Part shown: positions 9,975 to 22,600 of the stretch, piece after piece
Position numbering within the stretch: position 1 is the stretch's first letter
Layout of the letters: the number at the start of each line of letters is the position of its first letter
From: Ditylenchus dipsaci
Lineage: Eukaryota > Nematoda > Chromadorea > Rhabditida > Anguinidae
Length of the DNA: 64,000 nt
Assembly: GCA_004194705.1 (NCBI GenBank)
Contig: SADC01000318.1
Location: 124,001 to 188,000, forward strand
Direction of reading: 5' to 3'
Position numbers and translations under genes: made by a program
The notes under the pieces: generated by a model
Told to the model about the DNA's origin: nothing
Seen by the model: only the letters and a program-made list of their open reading frames with translations
Database searches by the model: none

Positions 9975-10951
9975 TATTCAAAAACTCTATCTTGACGATA
10001 GCTTCTTGCAATTGTTGCTCTCTGACAGGCCACACGCTTATCTTCTGATCGAAATTTCTTTGGCGTGCTTTGCAATAATACAATCTGCACCTCCATCATG
10101 CTGCATTCTTTTTTGATCTCCCTAAGCCATTTAGCTCACTTCCATCTGGGCGCAGCTTCCGTTTCATAAAAAGCTGTCGACACATCGTCTGTGGGAACAT
10201 ATGCTAAAGATTCGGCATGGCAGTTACGATACAATGGAAAAAATAATACAGTGCATACCTAGAGATTTAAGCATGTCAAATAATAACGAAAATTCTTTCG
10301 CCTCTTTGTATGCGATGCATTTTCGACTACAGTTGAATAGATTTTAGGAGGCGCAGTCTAAAAAGCATGAAGCTACATCATAACGAAATATTTAAAAGAT
10401 CAACAAAACTGATCTTGCTCTGCCAAAGCTCGAATCTTTGCTTTGGTTACTCGATAATCCAAGTCTACTTCAGGCGTACAGTGACTATGCTGCGTTTGAC
10501 TTCTTCTAACGCACTGTTTTGACTGGTTGCTTTCTATGACCATTTTGCACTCCTCATTGTACTTCACGCATCGCCACAGCTGGATCCCTTGAGAATTAGG
10601 TCTTCCTTCTTGTTTGTATATCTCACCTCAATATTTAAAAGCGTAGTCACGTGTAAATTTATAGAGGCGTGAAAAATACTTTCAAACTTTGCTAGAAAAC
10701 TTTCGCTTCCATTCTTCTTTTTTCTTTGGCTTTGAAGAAGGTCAATTTGAACCGGGGATTGACTGCAATTTTCATCTTCTTTGGGCGGCGAAGTGCACTT
10801 CTGCTTCCACCCCACCCTGCTCTGGCACTACCTGTTGCTCTTCTGCAGCATGCTCAGGCATTAGCTCTTCTTCACCAGCATAGCTTGAAAAATTGAACTC
10901 ATCGCTAGAGCTAGCTTCGTCAGTACTGCTATATGCAAAAGAATCATTCAT
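9975..10951 (-). CDS. FLYWCH-type zinc-finger protein, multi-exon, function unknown
   Basis: ATG at 10949-10951 opens an acidic Ser-rich N-terminus (MNDSFAYSSTDEASSSDEFN). After an intron or frameshift, a basic stretch (RRPKKMKIAVNPRFK) follows. The open stretch 10400-10627 reads QLWRCVKYNEECKM and then QTQHSHCTPEVDLDYRV, which is the FLYWCH pattern W-x-C ... C ... H-x-H. Further 3', a conserved-looking piece AKWLREIKKECSMMEVQIVL reaches about 9980. Exons are small and frames shift, so exon borders are approximate. FLYWCH domains occur in DNA-binding host proteins and at the N-terminus of MULE transposases; no TIRs bound this locus, so either is possible. Confidence 0.45.
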
Positions 10952-11552
10952 GATTTTCAGCTGAAACAGAACATGAAAAGCGAGAGTGAGGCAGCAACTA
11001 TTTATTTGCTCATTGGTTTACGAAAAATAAGATCCGCCGAACTCGACAGAGTCTACTGTATAACAATTTTCCCCATAAATAATTAATTACAACACAATTT
11101 TTGTCGTGAAACGATTTTTGCCATTTAAAATTTTTTTCGAAAAGTTTTTTATTTATAATGATGGATTTTCCTAAAAGTGTTATTCGAAATGTAGGTGAGC
11201 CGAAACGATAACGCACCAAAAAGCAACAGGGTGACCAAGGCAATTATAGAATAAAAAAACCGCAAACGTTAGCGGTCTTTTTGCATTTGAAAAAATGCCG
11301 CAAACTTACTTTACCAAATTTATATATGACATGCTCATTCCCCAGGGCTGTGATCTGTACTTTTTAAAAAGATTTGTACTTTTTTCTGCACCCCAAATCT
11401 TTTTATTTTGAATGTAATTCTTAAAACGATTTGTACTTTTTTTCGTAGATTGTACTTTTTTGTACTTTTTTTTTCAAAATGAAGCCGAAACTGCAAGAAA
11501 ACCATCAAAATTTGCAAAAAAATCTTTTATTACTTTGTTTTCAGCTGCTGCA

Positions 11553-11760
11553 ATGTCTAATTCAAGAAGAAAGAACGTTTACAAGGCGGACTTCGCAAAA
11601 GAATTCAAAGGGATCAGGAAAGGAAAGGACGACTATCACGCTCACTGCATTCCATGCAACGATGAAATCAATTTGGCTTCGATACGAAAGACCGCATCAA
11701 GAAGCATCAGGACAAGCCGAAACACAAGGAAAACGACAAGGCTGCCAGCACCACGAGGTT
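11553..11760 (+). pseudogene. BED/hAT-like zinc-finger N-terminal fragment
   Basis: ATG at 11553 starts MSNSRRKNVYKADFAKEF, then HAHCIPCNDEINLAS. After a one-base slip it continues DRIKKHQDKPKHKEN and ends at a GTTTAT donor. The C-x2-C ... H-x4-H spacing and the following basic helix fit zinc fingers at the N-terminus of hAT-type transposases and ZBED-like proteins. About 360 bp further on, SHFLAHRSVH resembles the conserved f.HFlaeHn helix of such proteins. Probably a decayed transposase; no complete gene is seen. Confidence 0.45.
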
Positions 11761-12172
11761 TATTTCTGATTTATTGTTTGTTGTTGTTATTTAATTTTCA
11801 GATCTCTTTCCAACTTAAAGCCAAGCCGAACTGCGCCAACTGCTTAAGTCCTTGAGAAACGCATTCCGATCAGCCACTGCTGCTTGACGCACTTCTTGGC
11901 GGAAAGCTAAAGCTTACATGTAAAAATCAGAGAAAATTATGCAAAATTCACTTGGCTGATTTGCAAACTGGGTGGCGATTTTTTTTCCAAACGAACGATT
12001 GCAGCTGATGGAGCTTCACGCATTCCAGCTGCAGCTTCTGCTTGGAAACTTCTTCTCATGGAAATTCCTTTTACCTGTAATCACATCGAAACCAGCAAAA
12101 AGTTTACAGAAACTTCACCTCGCTCACACTTTTTGGCTCACAGAAGTGTTCATTGTTCGGCTCAAGGTCAAT

Positions 12173-12421
12173 CTAAGTGTTATTCGAAACATCCGCTTTT
12201 CTCGTTAGTAATTTTCGTTTCTTTTCTACTAGACCTCTTGCACGCAATGATCGGCACTCACAGCATTCATAGTAAGCTATCTGAATGCCATCTTTTCTTG
12301 GTATCTTCGTGCGGTGATTAGACCAAGCATAGCACTTCGACGAGTCCTCTGCGCAATGTGTTACAGCCAATTGCTTGACGCCAATTCGCTGTGAATGCAT
12401 AAGTTTCATTTGATGAGCCAT
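12173..12421 (-). other. Cys-containing ORF, unrecognised
   Basis: 82-residue frame with AYYECCECRSLRARGLVEKK near its C-terminus, resembling a zinc-binding ...YyeC.eCR... motif, and SKCYAWSNH before it. No start context, splice sites or partner exon identified. Possibly a remnant of a zinc-finger transposase. Confidence 0.25.
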
Positions 12422-12724
12422 CTAAAATGAATCATGAAACTAATATTTCATGAGGAATCTTTCACAGACCATTAAATGATATAGAAAAACGCTCAACACA
12501 TAATGAAAAAGTGATACTTTCTATTTCAGTTACATAAGGTCAGTTAACCAAAAACGGGGTTACGGAGAAACCGGCCTCGGTTTTGCTTTCGGTTTTGTCA
12601 ACCAATCGATATAAAAAAGGCTGAATCCAACCCTGATTTCTATCACAAAACCAATCTGAAAAATCGTCAATATCTTGTTCATTTCTTTACTTCGTAAAGT
12701 AATAATTTCCAAGACCACCTTTTT

Positions 12725-12860
12725 AAGACCCCTTCGGCGGCGCAGGGAGCTTGGTTGGTTAGAGATGCGCGCACAGACTTACTTTAGACATAATTCCGAG
12801 CAAGACTCTTGATCAAAAATGCATTTAGAGACTATTTTTTGCCCAGTTCCCGCAAGAAAA
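12725..12860. repeat. Family A fragment
   Basis: Contains CTTCGGCGGCGCAGGGAGCT, GAGATGCGCGCAC and the CTTGATC...GCATTTAGAGACTATT tail of family A. The other half is absent. Confidence 0.6.
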
Positions 12861-13179
12861 ATGTGATAAACCACACACAAATGACCCTAAAATACCCGAA
12901 AAAGACCGTTTATCCCTGAAAGACGGGAGGCAATTTTTTTGGCAAAGTTCAAAATTTTTTAATCAGAAAATGTTTAGAAATGCTTCTCTTATCGTGTTGA
13001 GCAGAAAAAATGAGCTCGGGAGGTGATTTAGGGTCACTTTTCAAAAAATCCGAGTATGGGGGGGGGTGGAACTATAAAAGTACCCAAAATCGGATTTGGT
13101 ACAGAAAAAAGTGAATTTGGTAGAAAATCAGATTTGTTACAGAAAAAAGTATATTTGGTACAAAAAACGTATTGCCCAA

Positions 13180-13325
13180 TGGAATATTCTATTTTCCATT
13201 ATTGAAATGGAATGGAATTCCATTCCACTCTCAAAATGGAATGGAATTTTAATTTTATTTTCATTCCATTTTGAGGGTGGAATGAAATCCATTTTTGCAT
13301 GGAATATTTCATTTTCCATTCCATT
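13180..13325. repeat. GGAATG/CATTCC palindromic cluster
   Basis: Repeated ATGGAATGGAAT and ATTCCATTCCA units arranged as an imperfect foldback that starts GGAATATTCTATTTTCCATT and ends with its complement. Resembles an (ATTCC)n-type satellite block or the array of a small MITE. Confidence 0.65.
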
Positions 13326-13492
13326 TCTGAAAACACTGTGTGTAACGCACGGGCATACCCCTTTAAAAAAGCCCGTGAGATGTGCTGAAATAGTTTGCTT
13401 CAATAATTTAAATTTCTTTTATTTTAAGCATTTCATTTATATCCAAATCATTCCAATCACAGAAAAGATTTTCATTGCCAAATACAACCACA

Positions 13493-13674
13493 TCATTTCA
13501 TCATCTCTTTTTCCAAGTCATCGATATCAGTGGTTTTAGCAGTTACAGCCTTTGCTGCCAGTTTCTTTGCACCCAACTTCAAGGGCCTGCTTTAGGGATT
13601 GTGTTGCTTGATGCGAGTTTGGTGTTAGCATGTGTTCTTCTTGGTTTAGGAACTGTTGGAGAAGTTGGCAATGG
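13493..13674 (-). CDS. SCYL1: SCYL1 last exon
   Basis: [20 protein letters not shown], then after a one-base loss in a C run [16 protein letters not shown], ending DDLEKEMMK and TGA (13493-13495). The LKLGAKKL motif is the SCYL1 C-terminal signature (KLGArKL). Confidence 0.85.
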
Positions 13675-16600
13675 CTAAATTGGCAATGTTTAAGCCTAGA
13701 TATTGTTTCGTCGGAAGTATGGTGTATTTTGTTGGCACTTATGGGTTTCTTAAAGTTTAGTTGCAAGGGATCTTTGCGAAATGGCCCGTCACATTTTTAT
13801 TTGTTAGTAAGAATTATAGGTTTCCTGGTGCACTAAACACAAGAAACATGCGTGTAACCATTTATTAGAATCAAACACAAAAATTTTATTTTTGAAATGT
13901 TTTTCCTGCTGATTTCGAGAGATCCTAAATACAGTCAGCCGTCCATAAAAGGTCCCCTTTATAAATGGGCCCGTAACGGCCCAACGCTTGAGAGGTCCAT
14001 TTATTATGGGTTGACTGTAATAAATAAATCACAATTGGTGGACCAGGGCAAAATTTTTTTTGAGGACAAACCTAGGAATGGTTTTTTGCATTTTTATGTA
14101 TTTAGCGCATCAGAAAACAGGGAAAATCTTGTGAGCTGACAAAGATTTGAAGAGTTTAGAGTGCACAAGGGTTTCATGCTTGAGAAATGTCGGGTAGGTA
14201 TACTTTGGTGTTGACGGATTGAATTCCCGCGCATGATCAGAATGTAAACGGAATGAATTGACAAATAATTGGGCAAAGCTTTTCCTTGCTGCAAAAAGAC
14301 TTCTTTTTGCTCCCAAAAGACTTTTTTTGCTGCAAAAATACTTTTTTTTTGCTGTAAAAAGACTCTTCGTGCTGCAAATAAACTTTTTTTGCTGCTAAAA
14401 TACTTTTTTGCTGCAAATATTGTTTTGCTTCACATGCCTTCTTCGCAGCATTTTTCACTAGAAATATTAATTATTATACATATTTTGAAGTCAATTTGTC
14501 CACAAAATTTTTATTATGTCTTAGGAACGAATAAACCATGCTTTTCAACCCAAAATTGTGTGCTGAAAACAGTCTGTTGAGACCAAAATCCTGTTTTGAC
14601 TAGCTAGAATCTCAATACCCTGGGTTATTTCTGAAAAAAACAGTACCCACTTTAAGGTAGTCGGCACTTATGCACTTCACATGCCTTCTTCGCAGCATTT
14701 AATAATAATTTGAGAAAAGTGTTTACATCTCGTAAGTAATTGTTTTACGCAAGTTCTTAAGTTTTTATTTAATTTTTGCCCCTGAAGAGCATAATTACCA
14801 GGTAGTCGACCTTAAAAATTAAGGGAAACATTCAGATTGAGCATTTAGATAATTATATCATGCCTAGAAGAGTGCCTAAAGTACTTTAGTGTCTATGAAA
14901 AGTCAGTTTTTGTCGCGAAATTTTCAGGCAGTACTTAAGTTGTTCAGCCGGACCCCACCTGGAGAACAAGAGACTCTCTCGAAAGTGTGATTAATTGACA
15001 TGTAGACGAATTGACGTGTGGACGAATTGGCGGGTGCACGGATTGACCGTGGACGCATTGACTGTGGACGAATTGGCGGGCGCAGGGATTGACCGTGGAC
15101 GCATTGACTGTGGACGAATTGGCGGGCGCAGGGATTGACCGTGGACGCATTGACTGTGGACGAATTGGCGGCCGCAGGGATTGACCGTGGACGCATTGAC
15201 TGTGGACGAATTGGTGGCCGCAGGGATTGACCGTGGACGCATTGACTGTGGACGAATTGGCGGCCGCAGGGATTGACCGTGGACGCATTGACTGTGAACA
15301 AATTGACCGCAAAATATGTATAATAATTAATATTTCTAGTGAAAAATGCTGCGAAGAAGGCATGTGAAGCAAAACAATATTTGCAGCAAAAAAAGTATTT
15401 TAGCAGAAAAAAAAAAGGATTTTTGCAGCAAAAAAATTAGCAGCAAAAAAAAGTCTTTTGGGAGCAAAAAGAAGTCTTTTTGCAGCAAGGAAAAGCTTTG
15501 CCCCAAATAATTCATTGAAAATAGCCTACCTTGTCCCAGTCCTCGCCCCAGTCATCTCCACCCTCAAGTTTGCCAATATCTTCACTCTCCCCACCCCAAT
15601 CATCCCCGACGCCAAACTCCTCTAGATTTTTGGCGATCATTTTATCCACTGGTTTAGAGGCTGTCCATGAATTGTCTTCCTGGTCCCCTCTTCATCGTCT
15701 AAATCTCCCCAGCCATCCAGCAAATCATCCACCCCGAGCTTTTGGAAGAAGGCACACTGGTTTTTTGAGCAGCTGTTCTGGAGGTGCTGGAACTTGGCTT
15801 GGCAGTTGGCTCTGTGGATATGGTGGGTTTGGGTGTGGGGGCTGTGGAGGCATACGAGGTTTTGACTGGCTCTGTGTTTGGTGTAGGCACTGGAGGAGTG
15901 CTCGACTTGTAGAACTTGCCAGATAGAGCTTTCAGAGCCCAACCTGCCCATTGGGGTACCTGCAAATATATGATTTAGGAAAAGGAAATATAGGAATTTC
16001 TTGCGCTTAGGATAGGATTCGATCAGTTTTTTAGACCTGGTTTTCTATTTCGAATTTCGAGTTGATCAACTAATTTTTTATCATCTCGCTGAGTCGGTTT
16101 TTGGTTAATCGATCGGATCCTACCGTACTACCATATTTACTCTGATTAAAGCCCTCCTCTAATTTACATTCTAATAAACCAGGGTCAATGAAATCTTAGA
16201 AAATTTTCCTCCAAACATAAAAACCTTAATTTAGAAAAAAAATTTAAATTTTTACAATCTCAGTCAAAAAGGGAAAACGGGCTATTATGGTTGTTTTTGG
16301 GATTTGTGGCTGTTTTCAGCTGACTTTTTTGAGTAACCATTACTTGGTGAAACATTCACCTGGATGGTAACATATAAGCTTGTTCAAAACACTTCTTTTT
16401 GCCGAATTCGAAAATTTTGGCTTTTTAGCCGAAAATTAAAAAAGGTCTAATTTTGCTCATATTGGTGGTTTTGACGGCGTGGCAGGATTTGAACAATAAG
16501 ATTTGAGATCATATGATTTTAAAATGCAATTTTAGAAATCGCGAGATTTGGATCTGCAAGAAATGAGCCCGACGATTCGCGCCGCATCCTCATTTACTGT

Positions 16601-19600
16601 GAGATTTACACCTCACAATATGCAAAGCAGGGTATGCGAAGCAAAAATTGCGCCGCAAGTTTAACGACTACTAGACAAGAGACTGTGAGATTCGATTCGC
16701 AAGATATGTGTCCGAAGACTTGCGCTGCATTTTTGTATAGATCGATTGGCACTGCAAGACTTGCGACGCGAAAGTCTACGGGTTCATTTCTTAGATTCAA
16801 ATATTTACATTCTCTCATCTAACAGTCGTACATCTTACGACGCAATTATTGTGGTGCTTATATTGTTGTGTATATCGTGTGGCGCTAAATATGTTGTTTG
16901 TAAATTATCTGTCGCAAATCTTATTGCTCAAGCCTTGCCACGCTGTTTTGGCACTCCCATGTAGGGTTGGCGGGTACCCGTAATTTTCGGGTACCCTAAC
17001 CGAGGAACCGAACCGGAACAGAAATTTTCGGGTACCCGGACCGGACCGATACCCGAAACCCGAAATTTTCGGGTAAACGAACCGATATCCGAAAAAACCG
17101 AATTTACAGAAACAGGCTTCCTGCATACACGCTGTCAACTATGAAGTCGGTTACCTCACTTTTCAACATTCTTTTTTTTTCTTTACTTTCCAACGGACAT
17201 AAAGAAGCGTTATCTGAAAGGACAATACTTTTTTTGGCGCGAATATTGTTGTTAAAATTGTTGTTCTTATTTATTTCATACTTTTCCGGCATTACCGGAC
17301 AGTACTATCGGACAATCGGTTTCCGTTTTTTTGCCGTGGTCTCCCCTGTTGTTTTTTCATCAAAAATGCCTTGGTCCTTATGATTATCATTATGAAGGTG
17401 ATCATGGTTCATCTGATCATGTTAACCACAACCACCATGATCACTACAATCACGATATCAACATAACTATAATGAACAGGGGGACCAAGGCAAAAAACGG
17501 AAACCGATTGTCCGATAGCACCTACTTTTACATTCTTCTATTACATTTTTCAGAGATGATGCAACAAATGATATCTCATTAGAAACTAGAGTCGCAGGGC
17601 TACATGATGGCGTTAAAACCTTTTGAAAGTGTGACAGTATATGTAAATAAAAATGGAAATGCATAAAACAGTTTTAGTCTGACACAAACGAACACATTTT
17701 TGTAATTGTTTGATCCCTCCATTTGAAATTGTTTTCGGGTACCCGAAGCGAACCGATACCCGAAACCCGGAAAAACCGGATTTCAGTTCCAATTACCCGA
17801 ACCGCCAACCCTTCTCCCATGCAATAATCGAATTTTAGATTTTTTATGTTCAGTTGACCACTGAATCGGCTATTAGACCACCCTACAAAATACAGCAAAC
17901 CCCACCTTATCACTGCTCAGTAAACTGCTTTTACCACCTTCCTTGACCTGAGCCTCCAGTTCTGGTATCGATTCTGGGCTTTCACTTGCCTTTTCCAGTT
18001 TCTCCAGGAAGCCTTTGATGGCTTTGAAGCCCTGGTCGCGCACCTACAAGGCAGGGATATATTCATCGACCAGCGACATTCACAAGTAACCGACCTGTTT
18101 TTCTGGGTCGATGGTCAGAGAAGCCAATGCCGGTAATATTTTGCTGGCCACTTCAAACAGTGAGTAGTATTGTTGAGTTGCACTCAGGGCAAGCACTCCA
18201 GCCATCCTGTAATCCGTGAATAAGATGATTCAGAAAAAATGTGCAGCTACCTACCTGGCCGGCGGGAAGGGGTCTTTAAGAGCACGAGTAAAGGCGCTGA
18301 TTAGTATTCGTTGTCTGTGACTAGGGTCTATGTAGCACCCGATTTTGCCTAGGCATATGGTGGTGTTGGTTCTGATACCCGGTTGCTCGTCTCCACCTGC
18401 AAAAGTTGTATGTGAAGTTGGAAATATATGATTAATCTACATATAGTATTATCGAGGTGAAGTCCGTGATACTTTTTGCGTTTTTTGCTTTTTAGTCACG
18501 TTTTCAACGCTTTTTCACACAGGTGGATGTACCAAGGTAGTGGCGCCTGGTAAATAACCTAGATGGTGGTACCCAGTTGATGGTACTTAGATAGGTGTAC
18601 CAAGGTAGTCGTACCCAGGTGGTGGTATCCGGGTGGTGATATCCAGTTGGTGGTATCCAGTGGGTGGCACACAGATAGTGATACCCAGGCGGTGGTACAC
18701 AGGTGGGTGTACCAAGGTGGGTTAATAAGGTAGTGGTACCCAGGTGGTGGTACCCAGGTAAGTTTACCAATTAGTGGTCCTCAGGTGGTTATACCCAGTT
18801 GGTGGTACCCAGGTGGTGGTACTTAAAGAGTGGTACCCAGGTAGTGGTACCCAAATGGTGGTATAGTATTATATCCCTATACAATATTTTGACTGAGTAA
18901 TTGACGCTGTTTTTTTCGTTTCTTTTTACTTTTCTCGAGCAAGAGTCGTTTTGGCACCCGTTGTTTTTTTCTAATCGGCAGAACTGAGTGTGCAAAGTTT
19001 GAGCTGTTTAAAAAAACAATTTTCAAGACAGTGCATTAGTTAATCAGTTTCACATGCATTTTGTGATCGTTTAACTAGTGTTAGTAGGTGAAAACTGATA
19101 GAGGCGCCGATAGGCGCCTGTTGACCCCAGTATAAAAGTATTTGGCACATCAGATCTTATTAAATGTGACATTTGCACAAATATATTTTTCGGCTAATCG
19201 GCTAATTACATGCGTATATAGGGTTCTCGAGCATAGCTGCACGCTGTCCAAAAAATAGCGCCAGCGCCAGCGCCGGCGCCGGCAATTCTCAAAATTGAGC
19301 GCCAGCGCCGGAAAAAGCGCCAGCGCCGGCGCCAGAGCAGCCAAATTGAAAAATCGCGCCGGCGCCAGCGCCGGCGCGATTTTGCTGGCGCCGTAAAAAG
19401 CTCCGGCGCACTCAAAAGCGGCTTTTCTACAAATTATTGACATAATTTTCAACATTTTTTATTTTATATCAAATATTTATCAGGGCAGAATTGTATACCA
19501 ACATGGATAGTGATATTAGCCGATCAAACATCAGATGCAATAGGAGAGCTTTTTGATGATGATGATGCCGAGGCCCAACAAATTGTTGACGAGTACCTTG

Positions 19601-22600
19601 AAATGCTAATTCAAAAGTAGAAGGCCAGAAAAATAGCCAAGGGAATGAAAAAACAAAACGATGTTCTTGAAGTACTTATTGAATGAAACACGTATTGTTG
19701 CATATTCAAGTAACACCACTAGGAAATTTATATTTTTGAAGAAGTTTATAAATTAAAGGATTAGCATGAACTTGTTTTACAACAACAATGACTTAATACA
19801 AAACAAAAAAGCGACAGTTTAGCAATTCGTGAAAATTTGCGCACCGGTGCCAGCGCCGGTCTATTCACCATTTCACGCCAGCGCCGGCGCCAGCGCCGGC
19901 CTAGCCAGAAAAAATTTCGCGAGCGCCGGCGCCAGCGCCGGTCTAGTCAAAAAAAATTTGACGAGCGCCGGCGCCAGCGCCGGCCTAGTCAAAATATTCG
20001 CGCCAGCGCCGGAAAAAGCGCCGGCGCTATGAGCGCCCGGCGCTTAAAAAGCGCCGGGCGCCGGCGCTGGCGCTGCTAGCGCCGGCGCTGGCGCTGGCGC
20101 TCGTGCAGCTATGTTCTCGAGTACGGTACCTGTTCTTGAATCATTGAACTAGAAACTCCGGTTTTGAGTCCGGGTCATTCCCAAATATGTATCAAAAAGT
20201 CACGAAAAAAGCAAAAACCCGGTCACAACAAAATATAGCAAAGATTAGCAGAACTACCTTGAAGTCTAGCCAAATACTTCATCAGATCGGTGTTCAAATT
20301 GTGGTAGTTTAATTTTTCGGCAAATGTGACCATAGCTTTGACAGTGCTCTCTCTGACTGCTGGACTGGTGTCTGTGAATCCGCTCACCAAGTTGCTACAA
20401 ATCAATCAAATTACTTAGTAATAAAAATTGGAAGGTGCAACCATTCTACGTAGGGAAAATTTTCTATGACAATAATAAAATAGCAGGCCATATTATGAGT
20501 GGTCCGTGTCTACAGAGTGTCTTATAAAAACTGCACCATTTTCAGCGCCATTAAAATGTTTGTCAAGGGCTTCCTAGGACCGGTGAAGTTTTTTTTAAAA
20601 ATCGTCTTATAGTACGGTTGCGTTTGATTTTTAATTCGAATTTTGGGGAAGTCTTTCAAAGAATTTAGAAATTCTGATATTGATGATGCTAATCCAACTT
20701 TTAATTCTATACAAGTTTGTCTGAGATCGCAATACCAAATTGTCGAAAAGCTATGACTCAAAAATAGAGTTGGGTAACGGTAATATTAATGGTCATAATC
20801 TGGCAATATTACCGGTAATAATCTAGATTATGACCGGATAATGAAAAATCGGTCATGATCTTTTTGGCTCTACTGGGGAATGGGTACCGATTTTTTGCCT
20901 TGGTCTCCTTGTTATTTTTTTCCATGTTTTTGTACCTTTTTTATTATATTTTCTGTCCGTCTTTTCTTTTATATTCTATCTTTTTATATATATTCCTTGA
21001 TCATTTTTTATTTAGCCATGGTACGAACAGAAAAATATAATAAAAAAGAAACAAAAACATAGAAAAAATAACAGGGCGACCAAGGCGAAAAATCGGTACC
21101 CATTCTCCAGTAGAGCCATCTTTTCTAAGAAGCAGGAAATTGTTGTGTCATTTTTTACATTTTACCTTGTCCACCTTTACTATGACGCTGCTTTCCGCGT
21201 GGGAAACACTCACTTTTTAGGTCACTTTTTGACCACTTTAATTTTCGAAGTTGGTGTCCTTAATTAGGAAACCGCATGGAGGCTCGCGATTGCGCTAATG
21301 AAAATCGGGGGTTGGTTAGGCGAAAAAATTTTTCTGGTCAAAAAAAATTTTGGGAAAATTTCTCATCAAGGAAACTTTTTTTGGCTGAATCAGAAGTTCG
21401 TGTGTAATTTCCATTATTATGCGCTGGAATGTGGCGCGTCGAATAAAAAAAAATTTGGGCGGATACGAGACCCGGAACATGGGGATCTCCGTGTTTTGAG
21501 TTGGGTACTCAAAACCGAAAATTCGGAAAAACGACCAAACCGAAAAAATTTGAAGTAATATTTTTGTGGTCTTGAGAGGAAATCAAAATTTTGACTGAGA
21601 GTATTGGTTCTAAGTGAAGATTTTATAGTAAATCGACTATGCTGAGCACGAATCTGGCGCTTAAATCACAGGTTTGCAAATCGAAAAAAATTTGCTCAAA
21701 AATCAGTCGAAAAGTGGCTTTTTGACAAAACCACAGGGGGGACCAAGGCATATTTTTTAGTGTCACAGGTTCGAAGCCTGGTGGTGGCTGGAAACGCCCA
21801 AATTAGGCCAAATTGCCCAAAAAGGGCCAAAACGCCCAAATAGGGCCAAAATGACCGGAAAGAGCTAAAACGCCCAAATTGGGCCAAAATGACCGAAAAG
21901 GGCCAAAACGCCCAAATTGGGCCAAATGATCTGGAAAGACCTAAAAGGCTCAAACTGGGGAAAATGCCGAAAAGTGCCAAAACGCCCAAATAGGGCCAAA
22001 ATCACCGAAAATGGCCAAAACTCCCAAATTGGGCCAAATTGCCCAAAAAGGGCCAAAACGCCCAAATTGGGCCAAAATGACCGGAAAGGGGCAAAACGCC
22101 CAAATAGGGATAAAATGACCGGAAAGAGCTAAAACGTCCAAATTGGGCCAAAATGACCGAAAAGGGCCAAAACGCCCAAATTGGGCCAGAATGATCTGGA
22201 AAGACCTAAAAGGCTCAAACTGGGGAAAAATGCCGAAAAGTGCCAAAACGCCCAAATAGGGCCAAAATCACCGAAAATGGCCAAAACTCCCAAATTTGGC
22301 CAAAATCACCGAAAATGGCCAAAACTCCCAAATTGGGCCAAAATCACCGAAAAGGGCGAAAAAGCCCAAACTGGGGCAATTTGCGGAGAAGGGCAAAAAC
22401 TCCCGAACTGGGCCAATTTGCCCGAAAAGGGCAAAAATGCCCAAACTGGGCCAATTCGCCCGAACAGTGCAACAACGCCTAAACTAAGCCTATTTACCGG
22501 AAAAGGGCAGAAACGCCCAAACTGTCGTAAGTTTCTTTATTTTTTTCTAATGTCAACAAACTTTTTTCAATTTTTTTAATAGCTCCGAAATAAACTAGGG

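Noticed and set aside
14924..15372. Overlapping 83-142 residue ORFs on the minus strand
   Set aside because: Produced by the 46-bp satellite, whose period cycles through all three frames.
15517..15951. Plus-strand ORF ending SARLVELAR and minus ORF in another frame as separate genes
   Set aside because: Both overlap the SCYL1 C-terminal exon in wrong frames.
20522..20761. 79-residue minus ORF inside the SCYL1 intron as an extra exon
   Set aside because: No similarity to SCYL1, and the phase joins directly between 24611-24684 and 20258-20394 without it.
21696..22579. ORFs of 60-130 residues on both strands (GVLALFG..., [13 protein letters not shown]...)
   Set aside because: Translations of the GGGCCAAAACGCCC array.
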